DNA of 21,326 nt from NCBI GenBank assembly GCA_937936675.1, contig CALDDL010000164.1, positions 1-21,326 of the forward strand, written 5' to 3'. Under the pieces are notes generated by a model, which did no database searches, was not told the origin of the DNA, and worked only from the letters and a program-made list of their open reading frames with translations. Positions 1-8,577 of the stretch are shown in pieces. Source of the stretch: an uncultured bacterium (lineage in GTDB: Bacteria; Bacteroidota; Ignavibacteria; Ignavibacteriales; Melioribacteraceae). The translations under genes were made by a program, and so were the position numbers. Numbering within the stretch: the stretch's first letter is position 1; each line of letters starts with the position of its first letter.

Positions 1-1
1 A

Positions 2-373
2 AAGATTTCGGATAGCGAACACTCAATAATTACAGTATTTGGATGTGGCGGAGATAGAGATAGAACAAAAAGACCGATAATGGGAAAAATTGCAACTGAA
101 TCAAGTGATTATGTATATGTTACTTCCGATAATCCTCGTACTGAAGACCCTTATGAAATAATTGAAGAAATAAAAAATGGAATCAAAAAAAATAATTTTG
201 AATTATGCGTAAATAGAGAAGAAGCGATTAAAAGAGCAATAGAAAATTCACCTCAAGGTGCAATAATCTTAATCGCAGGGAAAGGACATGAGACTTATAA
301 TGAAGTTAACGGAATAAGAACTCACTTCTCTGATAAAGAAAAAGCTGAAGAATATTTAATGAGGCTTCAATGA
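2..373 (+). CDS. murE: UDP-MurNAc-tripeptide synthetase MurE, C-terminal part (5' end outside window)
   Basis: This is the last 123 residues of a Mur ligase that adds the third amino acid to UDP-MurNAc-L-Ala-D-Glu in the cytoplasm. The frame is open from base 2, so the gene begins upstream; the Met at 80 is internal. The fragment shows the MurE signature FGCGGDRDRTKRPIMG (fragment residues 13-28), then DNPR at bases 128-139, and IAGKGHETY near bases 274-300. In characterised MurE enzymes DNPR goes with meso-diaminopimelate as substrate, whereas lysine-adding enzymes differ at this site, so meso-DAP peptidoglycan is inferred. The stop overlaps the murF start as ATGA. The ATP-binding and central domains are not in the window. 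Confidence 0.95.
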   Translation, partial: KISDSEHSIITVFGCGGDRDRTKRPIMGKIATESSDYVYVTSDNPRTEDPYEIIEEIKNGIKKNNFELCVNREEAIKRAIENSPQGAIILIAGKGHETYNEVNGIRTHFSDKEKAEEYLMRLQ

Positions 374-1749
374 AAATAACAATTACAGATTTATTTGAAA
401 TTCCTTCGGCGATTATTTATAACCCGGACATCTACTCGAATACAAATAAAGTAGTTATCAATTCTAATCTTGCAAAAAAGAATTCAATATTCTTTGCTAT
501 CATCGGCGAAAAACATGATGGACATAATTTCATTGATGATGCAATTAAAAACGGTGCAAAAACGATTGTTATAAATAAAGAATATTATAAAAAAATAAAA
601 AATGATAACATAACGATTGTATCTGTTGATAATACAGTAGTAGCATTTGGCGATCTAGCGCGTATATACAGAAAAAAATTAAATGGCGCTGTTATAGGGA
701 TTACGGGTAGCAATGGAAAAACGACAACAAAAGAATTTCTTGCTACAATTTTAAGCGAGCAATATAATGTTGTAAAGACTGAAGCAAATAATAATAATCA
801 TATTGGAGTTCCTCTAACTGTTTTCAATGCTAAAGCTGATACAGAAATATTAATTCTTGAGGAAGGCACAAATCATTTTGGAGAAATTGAGTATATCGCT
901 TCAATCTCTTTACCAGACTTTGCTTTGATTACAAATATTGGAGATTCACATTTAGAATTTCTTAAGGATAGAGAAGGAGTTTATAAAGAGAAATCAGCAT
1001 TATTTAGTTATACACTTCTCAATGGCGGTAAAATATATGTGAATACCGATGATTCAATTCTTAAAACCAACATGAAAAGTTTTAGGAATAAAATAACCTA
1101 CGGCTTCAAGGGGAGACCGAATGTAAAAGGAAGAATCTTAGGAATTACGCCTGAGGGAAAATCAAAAATTGAAATCACTTCAAACGGATTGAAGTTTGAT
1201 GTTATACTACCAGTTTTAGGAGAATCAAACGCTTCAAATTTCTTAGCTGCTGTGGCTATTGCTCTTAATCTTGATATCTCTATTAAAGAAATCAAATCTG
1301 CAGCAAAAAAATTAGCTCCTACAAAGGGCAGATTGGAGGCAAAGCAAATAAATGATATTCTTCTTATTGACGATACATATAATTCAAATCCTGAATCAAC
1401 TAAAGCAGCTATAAAATTAACGGCAAAGATAAAGAAATATAAAAACAAATTTTTAATTCTCGGAGATATGTTCGAGTTGGGAAGAGTAAGCAAAAAGATG
1501 CACGAATCTCTATCCCAAGAAATTGAAAAATATAAATTTAATGGTGTCCTACTGATTGGTAAAGCAATGAAGCATCTTTATAATCAATTAAAGAAAGAAA
1601 AACAGATTACGCTTTACTTTAAAGAAAGAAATGAATTATCAAATTTTATAAATAAGCTTGATCTAAGAGAATCGGTAGTTTTAGTAAAAGGTTCTCGTGG
1701 AATGAAAATGGAAGAATTTGTTAAACAAATAGAAAACGGGAATAAATAA
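370..1749 (+). CDS. murF: UDP-N-acetylmuramoyl-tripeptide--D-alanyl-D-alanine ligase MurF
   Basis: This 459-residue ATP-dependent ligase adds D-Ala-D-Ala to UDP-MurNAc-tripeptide, the last cytoplasmic step of the peptidoglycan precursor. An N-terminal substrate domain (about 1-105) is followed by the P-loop GSNGKTTTK (113-121), a central ATPase domain with EEGTNHFGEI (164-173) and NIGDSHLEF (189-197), and a C-terminal Mur domain with LLIDDTYNSNPES (331-343) and ILGDMFELG (363-371). Length is normal for the family. The start ATG overlaps the murE stop, and GAGG at 361-364 serves as ribosome binding site inside murE. The stop overlaps mraY as TAATG. The EEGTN segment replaces the more usual EMGAN form; otherwise the enzyme looks intact. 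Identity is secure from motifs plus position. Confidence 0.96.
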   Translation: MKITITDLFEIPSAIIYNPDIYSNTNKVVINSNLAKKNSIFFAIIGEKHDGHNFIDDAIKNGAKTIVINKEYYKKIKNDNITIVSVDNTVVAFGDLARIYRKKLNGAVIGITGSNGKTTTKEFLATILSEQYNVVKTEANNNNHIGVPLTVFNAKADTEILILEEGTNHFGEIEYIASISLPDFALITNIGDSHLEFLKDREGVYKEKSALFSYTLLNGGKIYVNTDDSILKTNMKSFRNKITYGFKGRPNVKGRILGITPEGKSKIEITSNGLKFDVILPVLGESNASNFLAAVAIALNLDISIKEIKSAAKKLAPTKGRLEAKQINDILLIDDTYNSNPESTKAAIKLTAKIKKYKNKFLILGDMFELGRVSKKMHESLSQEIEKYKFNGVLLIGKAMKHLYNQLKKEKQITLYFKERNELSNFINKLDLRESVVLVKGSRGMKMEEFVKQIENGNK

Positions 1750-2858
1750 TGTTCTATTACTTATTTGATTTCATTAATAAAAAATTCAATCCTCCGGGAT
1801 TCGACATATTCCGTTTTTTGACATTTCGCTCTGCACTAGCAGCAATCACGGGTCTTTTTATTTCATTTTATTTCGGTCCGAAAATAATTGCTCTGCTTAA
1901 GAAGAAACAGATTGGTCAAACAGTAAGAGACGATGGACCTCAATCTCATAAGCCTAAAGCAGGAACCCCTACTATGGGTGGATTGATAATAATTCTTGGA
2001 GTTGTAATTCCCGTACTCCTCTGGAGCGATATTAAATCCACATATATTTTGTTGGTTCTTTTTGGTACTGTGTTTTTGGCAGGTGTAGGATTTTTAGATG
2101 ATTACTTAAAAGTTATTACCAAGTTACCAAATGGACTAATTGCAAGATATAAGTTATTAGGACAAATTACTGTTGGGCTAATAATTGGATCGGCTGTTTA
2201 TTTTCTACCAGAATTTTCTTCATTTAATACTGAAACGACATTACCATTTTTCAAAAATTTAAATTGGGATTTCTCATATCTATATATCCCAGCAGTTGTT
2301 TTTATTATTACAGCTACATCAAATGCAGTTAATTTAACAGATGGACTTGATGGATTAGCAATAGGTACTCTAATAATAGTGATGATAGCATTAGCATTAA
2401 TTAGTTATATGTCTGGGAATGTGATATATGCAGATTATCTCAATATAATCTACCTACCCGGAGCCGGTGAGCTTACGGTATTTATTGCGGCATTAATCGG
2501 AGCGGGACTTGGATTTTTATGGTTTAATTTTTATCCCGCACAAGTATTTATGGGAGATACTGGTTCTTTGGCTCTCGGAGGTGCTTTCGGAATTTTAGCA
2601 ATATTAATTAAAAAAGAATTACTTATTCCAATTCTTGGTGGTATTTATTTTTTAGAAACCATATCGGTAATTGCTCAAAGGCTGTATTTCAAATACACAA
2701 AGAAAAAATATGGAGAAGGAAGAAGAATTTTTAGAATGGCTCCGATCCACCATCATTTTGAATTGCTCGGTTGGAAAGAACCACAGATAGTAGTTCGGTT
2801 TTATATAATCACAATCATTCTTGCAATAATAAGTTTAGCATCTTTCAAAATACGATAA
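1749..2858 (+). CDS. mraY: Phospho-N-acetylmuramoyl-pentapeptide-transferase MraY
   Basis: This 369-residue integral membrane enzyme transfers phospho-MurNAc-pentapeptide from UDP to undecaprenyl phosphate, making lipid I on the inner face of the cytoplasmic membrane. It has about ten hydrophobic segments. Family landmarks are all present: the HKPKAGTPTMGG region (67-78), the catalytic-site pair DD (117-118) in FLDDYLK, NLTDGLDG (195-202), FMGDTGS (267-273) and the triple histidine in APIHHHFE (331-338). Length and motifs are those of a complete enzyme. It starts on the murF stop (TAATG) and ends in the same arrangement with murD, so the two junctions look like termination-reinitiation couplings. 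Confidence 0.97.
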   Translation: MFYYLFDFINKKFNPPGFDIFRFLTFRSALAAITGLFISFYFGPKIIALLKKKQIGQTVRDDGPQSHKPKAGTPTMGGLIIILGVVIPVLLWSDIKSTYILLVLFGTVFLAGVGFLDDYLKVITKLPNGLIARYKLLGQITVGLIIGSAVYFLPEFSSFNTETTLPFFKNLNWDFSYLYIPAVVFIITATSNAVNLTDGLDGLAIGTLIIVMIALALISYMSGNVIYADYLNIIYLPGAGELTVFIAALIGAGLGFLWFNFYPAQVFMGDTGSLALGGAFGILAILIKKELLIPILGGIYFLETISVIAQRLYFKYTKKKYGEGRRIFRMAPIHHHFELLGWKEPQIVVRFYIITIILAIISLASFKIR

Positions 2859-4207
2859 TGAATATAGAGAATAAAAAAATATCGATCTTAGGTGCAGTTA
2901 GAAGCGGAGTTGCCGCAGCTAAGCTTGCCAGGAAACTAAATGCAATACCTTTCGTAAGTGATATGGGTAGTAAAGAATCTTTAGCAAAAACTATCGATGA
3001 GCTTGAAAGACTTAATATAAATTATGAAACGAATGAACATAGCGAAAAAGTGTTTGATTGCGATCTAATAGTTGTTAGTCCCGGAGTTCCTACTGAATCA
3101 CCAGTAATTCAAAGTGCAATCGAGAAAAAAATTAAAGTAGTTAGTGAATTAGAATTTGCCTCTTGGTTTTGCAAGGGAAAAATAATTTCGATTAGCGGAA
3201 CAAACGGAAAAACCACAACTACATCCTTATGCGCTCACGTAATCAATAATTGTGGTTTGAAATCATACATAGCCGGAAATATTGGCTTAGCATTTTCCGA
3301 AATTGCACTTGATGTAAATGAAGATGAATTCGTATCACTTGAGACTTCTAGTTTCCAATTAGATTTTATAGATAGTTTCAAACCGTTTATATCAGTGATG
3401 TTGAATATTACACCTGATCATTTGGATAGATACAAAAATAATTTTGAACTATATAAAGAAGCAAAGTACAAAATATTAAAAAACCAAGATGAATCAGATT
3501 ATTACGTTTATAATGAAGATGAAACGAACACTTATGATAAATTAAAAAATAGAAAAGTAAATTTCACCGGTTTTTCAACAAAGAAGATTCTCCAAAACGG
3601 AGCTTTTTATAATAACGGCGAGTTATTTTTTATTAATAATGGAAGGGGAGAAATCGTTTGCAGTAAGGATGATCTTAAAATAAAAGGAGAACATAATATT
3701 TCCAATGTACTCTCCGTTATTTGCATTGCAAAGATAATTGGAATAAAAAGCGATTTGATTAAAGCAGCACTTGAAACTTTTGCGGGAGTGGAGCACCGCT
3801 TAGAGTATGTGAGAACTATTGAAGGAGTGGATTTTGTGAATGATTCTAAAGCAACAAATGTGGATTCAGTTTGGGTTGCTTTAAGAAGTTTTGAAAAACC
3901 ATTATACCTGATACTTGGAGGTAAAGATAAAGGTAATAATTACGATCAGATAAAAGATTTAGTAGTTGAAAAAGTAAAGAAAATTTATGCGATAGGAACA
4001 TCTGCAGATAAAGTATATAATTATTTTTCTTCGATAGTGGAAACAGAAAAAATAGAATCATTACAAGAATGCGTAATAAAAGGTAGAAAGGAAGCTATTC
4101 CAGGCTCGGTAGTTCTTCTCTCTCCGGCTTGCGCAAGTTTTGATATGTTTGATAATTTCGAGCATCGCGGAGAAGTATTTAAGAAAGCAGTGAGAGAATT
4201 AATATGA
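2858..4207 (+). CDS. murD: UDP-N-acetylmuramoylalanine--D-glutamate ligase MurD
   Basis: This 449-residue cytoplasmic ligase adds D-glutamate to UDP-MurNAc-L-Ala. The N-terminal Rossmann-like domain begins KISILGAVRSG (7-17). Then come the P-loop GTNGKTT (114-120), ETSSFQL (162-168), NITPDHLDRY (183-192), GEHNISN (277-283), HRLEYV (313-318), NDSKATN (328-334) and LGGKDKG (353-359), all typical of MurD. The frame stays open upstream to an ATG at 2771. I chose 2858 because it overlaps the mraY stop (TAATG), as at the other junctions, and the Rossmann strand starts right after it. The 29 extra residues from 2771 would be antisense-like filler inside mraY. The stop overlaps the ftsW start as ATGA. 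Confidence 0.95.
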   Translation: MNIENKKISILGAVRSGVAAAKLARKLNAIPFVSDMGSKESLAKTIDELERLNINYETNEHSEKVFDCDLIVVSPGVPTESPVIQSAIEKKIKVVSELEFASWFCKGKIISISGTNGKTTTTSLCAHVINNCGLKSYIAGNIGLAFSEIALDVNEDEFVSLETSSFQLDFIDSFKPFISVMLNITPDHLDRYKNNFELYKEAKYKILKNQDESDYYVYNEDETNTYDKLKNRKVNFTGFSTKKILQNGAFYNNGELFFINNGRGEIVCSKDDLKIKGEHNISNVLSVICIAKIIGIKSDLIKAALETFAGVEHRLEYVRTIEGVDFVNDSKATNVDSVWVALRSFEKPLYLILGGKDKGNNYDQIKDLVVEKVKKIYAIGTSADKVYNYFSSIVETEKIESLQECVIKGRKEAIPGSVVLLSPACASFDMFDNFEHRGEVFKKAVRELI

Positions 4208-5319
4208 TAAAATCTTCAATCCGAATATTAATATTAATTACAGGTATTCTTATTCTATTGGGAGGGATAATTGTTTTTACTGCCTCGAGTACTATAAGTG
4301 CAGTAAAATTCGATAATCTTTATTCTCTATTTAATAAACATCTTGCAAAGATGGCATTGTCAGTTGTTGCTTTAATATGTTTCGCTGTATTTGTACCATA
4401 TCAAAAGCTAAAGAAATACAGCAAATATATGTTAGCCGGAATAATAATTGTTTTATTGCTAACCTATATATTTATGCCATCGGTCAAAGGAGCATCAAGA
4501 TGGATCAATCTCGGATTTATGAAATTACAACCATCCGAAATAGCGAAATTATTTTTAATAATTCATCTAGCTCATTTTATTGAGAAAAAAGGAGAATTGA
4601 TTCGAGATTTTAAAAAAGGTTTTGGATTAGCTTTATTTTGGGTTTTTGGCGTTTCTTTTATGATTTTTTTGCAGCCGAATTTTAGCTCAGCTATTATTAT
4701 CGGTTTTATTTCTTTTGCATTGCTATATGTAGGTAATGCAAAAAAAACACATGTATTCGGAACTATGGGAGCAATTGCCACACCTCTGGTTACAGTTATG
4801 ATGTTCGTTCAGCATACCAGAGAAAGATTAATCGGTTACGTTAATAGTTTTCTTAATGACATTGATCCAAATATACAAGTATATCAAGCGAAAGTCGCGC
4901 TTGGAAGCGGTGGTTTATTAGGCAGAGGTATCGGTCATAGCAGACAAAGCGATCTTTTCTTACCCGAATCTTATGGTGATTTTATTTTCTCGATCCTAGG
5001 TGAAGAAATTGGATTAATTGGGGCTATGCTAATTCTCTTTTTATACTTCTTACTTTTTTTATGCGGAATATATATAGCTAAAAAAACGACTGATAAATTT
5101 GGTCAGCTTTTAGCTTTCGGGATCTCATTTAATATACTAATTACGGCTTTTATTAATGCTGCAGTTGTTACAGGGATAGTGCCAACTACCGGAATTACAT
5201 TACCTTTTATAAGCTATGGCGGAACCTCAATAATAATGTTCGCTCTATCAATTGGAATTTTAATAAATATTGGAAATCAAGCATTCAAAACCGGCGAAAT
5301 GAAACTGGCTCAATATTGA
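4204..5319 (+). CDS. ftsW: Septal peptidoglycan glycosyltransferase FtsW (SEDS family)
   Basis: This 371-residue polytopic membrane protein (about ten helices) of the SEDS family polymerises lipid II at the division septum together with a class B penicillin-binding protein, whose gene (ftsI) would be expected upstream of the window. Motifs include GASRWINLG (96-104) with LQPSEIAKL (108-116), QPNFSSA (157-163), the periplasmic catalytic-loop ESYGDFIFSILGEE (255-268) with the SEDS catalytic Asp at about 259, and PTTGITLPFISYGG (327-340). Sequence alone does not cleanly separate FtsW from RodA; the position between murD and murG in a dcw cluster makes FtsW the right call. The start overlaps the murD stop and the stop overlaps the murG start. 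Confidence 0.94.
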   Translation: MIKSSIRILILITGILILLGGIIVFTASSTISAVKFDNLYSLFNKHLAKMALSVVALICFAVFVPYQKLKKYSKYMLAGIIIVLLLTYIFMPSVKGASRWINLGFMKLQPSEIAKLFLIIHLAHFIEKKGELIRDFKKGFGLALFWVFGVSFMIFLQPNFSSAIIIGFISFALLYVGNAKKTHVFGTMGAIATPLVTVMMFVQHTRERLIGYVNSFLNDIDPNIQVYQAKVALGSGGLLGRGIGHSRQSDLFLPESYGDFIFSILGEEIGLIGAMLILFLYFLLFLCGIYIAKKTTDKFGQLLAFGISFNILITAFINAAVVTGIVPTTGITLPFISYGGTSIIMFALSIGILINIGNQAFKTGEMKLAQY

Positions 5320-6416
5320 AAACTAAATCTACATATCGTTATCTATTTGCTGGCGGAGGAACAGGCGGTCATATTTTCCCCGCTATTGCTGTTGCCCAAC
5401 AAATAAGATTATTGCAGCCGGAGGCTGAAATTTTATTCATTGGTACAAATAATAAAATAGAGGCAACCGCAGTTCCTTTTAGTGGTTTTGAATTTAAGTC
5501 AATTTGGATCTCTGGATTTAAAAGAAAAAGAACAGTAGAAAATTTATTATTCCCTTTGAAAGTATTTGTGGGGATCATGCAATCACTTTGGATTAATATA
5601 ATTTTTCAACCGCGTGTTGCAATAGGAACCGGTGCTTATGTGTCTGGACCGGCAATTTGGGCTGCTAGCGTTATCGGTGCAAAAATAATTTTACTCGAGC
5701 AGAATAGTTATCCCGGATTTACAAATAGACTTTTAGAAAAAAAAGCTCAACAGATTCATATATCGTTTGAGGATTCTAAAAAATATTTTAGAGAACAAAG
5801 CAAAATATTATTAACCGGGAACCCTATTAGAATTAATTTAGTTCTTAAGGATCACAAAGAATCAGTTGAGCATTATAAATTAGATTCTTCTAAATCGGTA
5901 TTAATAATACTTGGGGGAAGTTTAGGAGCTCGCTCAATTAATAAAGCAGTACTTCAAAACTTACCAAAATTAATTGAAGCTAAAATTCAAGTATTATGGC
6001 AGTGCGGTAAGTTATATTATGATGAATACAAACATTTAGAATCAGAAAGCGTTAAAGTAATTCCATTTGTGGATGATATGAGCACTCTTTATTCAGCAGC
6101 AGATTTAATTTTAGCACGTAGCGGAGCTACTACAATAGCTGAAGTGTCATTTCTTGGACTTCCCGTTATCTTCGTTCCATCTACTAATGTTGCAGAGAAT
6201 CATCAATATTTAAATGCAAAATCAATTGTAGATAAAGATGGAGCTGAATTAATTGAAGATAAAGATTTGAATAACTCTCTTTCGGATAAAGTGATAAAAC
6301 TAATTAATGATAAAGAGAGAAAAGAATTACTAAGTAAGAATATAAAAATTTTTTCTAAACCCGATGCCGCCAATATAGTTGCTAAAGAAGCAATTAAACT
6401 TTCAGAAATTGTGTAA
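5316..6416 (+). CDS. murG: UDP-GlcNAc:lipid I N-acetylglucosaminyltransferase MurG
   Basis: This 366-residue GT28 enzyme adds GlcNAc to lipid I, forming lipid II at the cytoplasmic face of the membrane. The N-terminal GGGTGGH loop lies at residues 13-19. Further landmarks are GTGAYVSGP, LLEQNSYPGFTNRLL (family: LHEQN), LLTGNPIR, ILGGSLGARSIN and, in the C-terminal nucleotide-sugar domain, RSGATTIAEVSFLGLP with ENHQ downstream. The start is a TTG at 5316 that overlaps the ftsW stop as TTGA. It is preferred because the glycine loop needs only about twelve residues before it and no in-frame ATG lies close. The TAA stop (6414-6416) sits at the ribosome binding site of murC. Confidence 0.95.
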   Translation: MKTKSTYRYLFAGGGTGGHIFPAIAVAQQIRLLQPEAEILFIGTNNKIEATAVPFSGFEFKSIWISGFKRKRTVENLLFPLKVFVGIMQSLWINIIFQPRVAIGTGAYVSGPAIWAASVIGAKIILLEQNSYPGFTNRLLEKKAQQIHISFEDSKKYFREQSKILLTGNPIRINLVLKDHKESVEHYKLDSSKSVLIILGGSLGARSINKAVLQNLPKLIEAKIQVLWQCGKLYYDEYKHLESESVKVIPFVDDMSTLYSAADLILARSGATTIAEVSFLGLPVIFVPSTNVAENHQYLNAKSIVDKDGAELIEDKDLNNSLSDKVIKLINDKERKELLSKNIKIFSKPDAANIVAKEAIKLSEIV

Positions 6417-6424
6417 AAAGGAAA
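6416..6424 (+). promoter_or_regulatory. Ribosome binding site of murC
   Basis: The purine run AAAAGGAAA begins at the last base of the murG stop. Its AGGA core (6419-6422) lies 9 bases before the ATG at 6432. Three tandem ATG codons follow (6432, 6435, 6438); this spacing best fits the first. Confidence 0.6.
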
Positions 6425-6431
6425 TAGTTGT

Positions 6432-7808
6432 ATGATGATGAAAACAATAAAAAATATTCATTTTGTAGGAATCGGCGGAATAGGTATGAGTGGAATTGCG
6501 GAGATCCTTTTAAGTCAAGGATTTACGATTACCGGCTCTGATCTAAATAAATCAACTGTTACAGATAGATTAGAAGAACTTGGAATTAAAGTCTATGAAG
6601 GTCATTCTGAAAGCAACCTTGTTGAAGCTGATGTAGTTGTGTATTCATCGGCAGTAAATTTAGAAAATCCGGAAGTTAAATCTGCAATCAATAGAAAGAT
6701 ACCAGTAATAAAGCGTTCTGAGATGCTTGCTGAATGTATGAGAATGAAATATGGTATTTCAATTGCAGGGACACATGGAAAGACAACTACAACATCGATG
6801 GTCGGTTCGGTATTAACAGAAGCCGGAATAGACCCAACTATAATTGTAGGGGGAATACTAAATAGCCTTGGCGGATCAAATGCTCGACTTGGAGTCGGGG
6901 ATTATATTGTAGTTGAAGCCGATGAATTTGACAGAACTTTTCTGAAGCTAACTCCTACAATAGCTGCTTTAACAACTTTAGAAAAAGAGCACCTTGATAC
7001 TTATAAAAACTTAGAAGATATAAAAGGTGCTTTTATTGAATTTGCAAATAAAGTTCCATTTTATGGATTTGTAATTTTATGTTTGGATGAACCTGCATTG
7101 CAGGATATTATTCCCGAAATAAATAAGAAAATTTTTACTTATGGATTATCACCACAAGCGGATATACAAGCTATTAATATTAAATATAGTCCCGGATTTT
7201 CGGAATATACAGTAAAATATCTTGGTGAAGAATTAGGCAGAATAAAACTAAATATGTCCGGTGTTCATAATATTAAAAATTCGTTGGTTGCGGTTTGTGT
7301 TGCCAAAGAATTAGGTGTGGATTTCAATAAAATAAAAAGTGGACTTGAATCATTCACGGGAGTATTTAGAAGATTTGAGAAAAAGTATGATGAAGATATT
7401 ATGGTTATTGATGATTATGCTCATCATCCGACAGAAATAAATGTAACATTAGATGGAATAAGAAAGGGATGGGATAGAAGATTAATAGCTGTATTCCAGC
7501 CGCATCTTTATACAAGGACAAGAGATTTTTATGCGGAGTTTGGAAGGTCCTTTCTTAATTCGGATATTTTTATTTGCACAGATGTTTATCCCGCACGCGA
7601 AAAACCAATTGAAGGTATCTCGGGCGAGTTGATAATTAATTCATCAAAAAGTTTTGGTCATAAAAATGTTGTTTATGAACCGGATAAAAATAAAATTCCC
7701 GATTTGTTAAAAAGCATTTATAAAGAAGGTGATATTATCATAACCATGGGTGCCGGTGATATTTGGAAATATGGTGAAAAATTTGTCGAGATGATTAAAA
7801 ATGGCTAA
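6432..7808 (+). CDS. murC: UDP-N-acetylmuramate--L-alanine ligase MurC
   Basis: This 458-residue cytoplasmic ligase adds the first stem-peptide residue, L-Ala, to UDP-MurNAc. The N-terminal FVGIGGIGMSGIAEIL (11-26) is the MurC-type UDP-binding glycine loop. The P-loop is GTHGKTT (113-119), with His as typical for MurC. Then come VEADEFDRTF (161-170), the LEKEHLDTY segment (183-191) with the conserved His, GVHNIKN (277-283), the C-terminal DDYAHHPTEI (327-336) and FQPHLYTRT (355-363). Length is normal. TTLEKEHLD departs from the commoner TNIxxDHxD form. The 3' end overlaps ftsQ by 8 bases; no ddl or murB gene intervenes. Confidence 0.96.
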   Translation: MMMKTIKNIHFVGIGGIGMSGIAEILLSQGFTITGSDLNKSTVTDRLEELGIKVYEGHSESNLVEADVVVYSSAVNLENPEVKSAINRKIPVIKRSEMLAECMRMKYGISIAGTHGKTTTTSMVGSVLTEAGIDPTIIVGGILNSLGGSNARLGVGDYIVVEADEFDRTFLKLTPTIAALTTLEKEHLDTYKNLEDIKGAFIEFANKVPFYGFVILCLDEPALQDIIPEINKKIFTYGLSPQADIQAINIKYSPGFSEYTVKYLGEELGRIKLNMSGVHNIKNSLVAVCVAKELGVDFNKIKSGLESFTGVFRRFEKKYDEDIMVIDDYAHHPTEINVTLDGIRKGWDRRLIAVFQPHLYTRTRDFYAEFGRSFLNSDIFICTDVYPAREKPIEGISGELIINSSKSFGHKNVVYEPDKNKIPDLLKSIYKEGDIIITMGAGDIWKYGEKFVEMIKNG

Positions 7809-8577
7809 AAGATTTCCTTACATAATAAGTACGATTTTATTAGTTCTGCTTTTTGCATTAGTGGCAGGTTTATCGATATTTTTGATGCCTGCAAAAAAAG
7901 CACAAATTAATTTGATCGAACTGAAAGGAAATATTTATTTGCCTAAAGAAGATTATTTACGTTATGCTCATTTATTAGATAGAAATGAATACAAGAATCT
8001 TGATTTAAAAACAATAAAGGACAGAATTAAAAAACATCCATATATAAAAAATGCCGAATTAAGTCTCGATGGATTTAATAAAGCATTAATAAGCATCACC
8101 GAGAAAACATTTGATGCAATACTTTTAATTGATTCAAGACAGTTTCTTATTACAGATCATGTAGAATTGATTCCTGTTTTTGAAAATACAAAGTATGTTG
8201 ATTTTCCGTTAATAAAAAATCCAAAAACATCCGAAGCATTTAGGATGTTAAGATTTTATAAAAAAAATAGCGATTTAGTTACAGGGTTAAAGATTCTAAC
8301 GGCATTAAAATTAGTTAATCCATCGCTATATCAGAATTTATCAGAAATTGATTTAAGAAATGGGAAGGATATTTTGCTTTATTTATCAGATTCATCTTAT
8401 CCGGTATTAATCGGTCGAGGAAACGAAATAAAAAAAGCACTCTATTTTAATTCATTGTACCCTTATGTAACCAATGAAAAGAGCCAGAATATCAATTATG
8501 TCGATTTGCGATTTAGTAATTATATGTATTTAGGTATCAATAGGGATTCAGTGAAAAGTTCGGAGAATAGGATATGA
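7801..8577 (+). CDS. ftsQ: Cell division protein FtsQ/DivIB family
   Basis: This 258-residue bitopic membrane protein of the divisome links FtsA-FtsZ in the cytoplasm with the septal synthesis proteins in the periplasm. After a short basic cytoplasmic tail (MAKR) there is one membrane helix (about 7-29). A POTRA-like domain follows (about 34-95: a beta strand with LIELKGNIYL, helices, then IKKHPYIKNAELSL), and then a beta-rich FtsQ domain to the end. Primary sequence of FtsQ is poorly conserved, so the call rests on this architecture plus the place between murC and ftsA, which is diagnostic. It overlaps murC by 8 bases and ftsA by ATGA. Confidence 0.88.
   Translation: MAKRFPYIISTILLVLLFALVAGLSIFLMPAKKAQINLIELKGNIYLPKEDYLRYAHLLDRNEYKNLDLKTIKDRIKKHPYIKNAELSLDGFNKALISITEKTFDAILLIDSRQFLITDHVELIPVFENTKYVDFPLIKNPKTSEAFRMLRFYKKNSDLVTGLKILTALKLVNPSLYQNLSEIDLRNGKDILLYLSDSSYPVLIGRGNEIKKALYFNSLYPYVTNEKSQNINYVDLRFSNYMYLGINRDSVKSSENRI
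8562..8565 (+). promoter_or_regulatory. Ribosome binding site of ftsA
   Basis: GGAG lies 8 bases before the ftsA ATG at 8574, inside the last codons of ftsQ. It supports this start and coupling to ftsQ translation. Confidence 0.5.

Noticed and set aside
1098..1493. 131-codon minus-strand frame opposite murF
   Set aside because: It lies entirely inside murF, has low-complexity hydrophobic content and has no start signals.
2771..2857. Upstream in-frame start for murD adding 29 residues
   Set aside because: The added sequence is an out-of-frame reading of mraY. The ATG at 2858 overlapping the mraY stop matches the other junctions and the family N-terminus.
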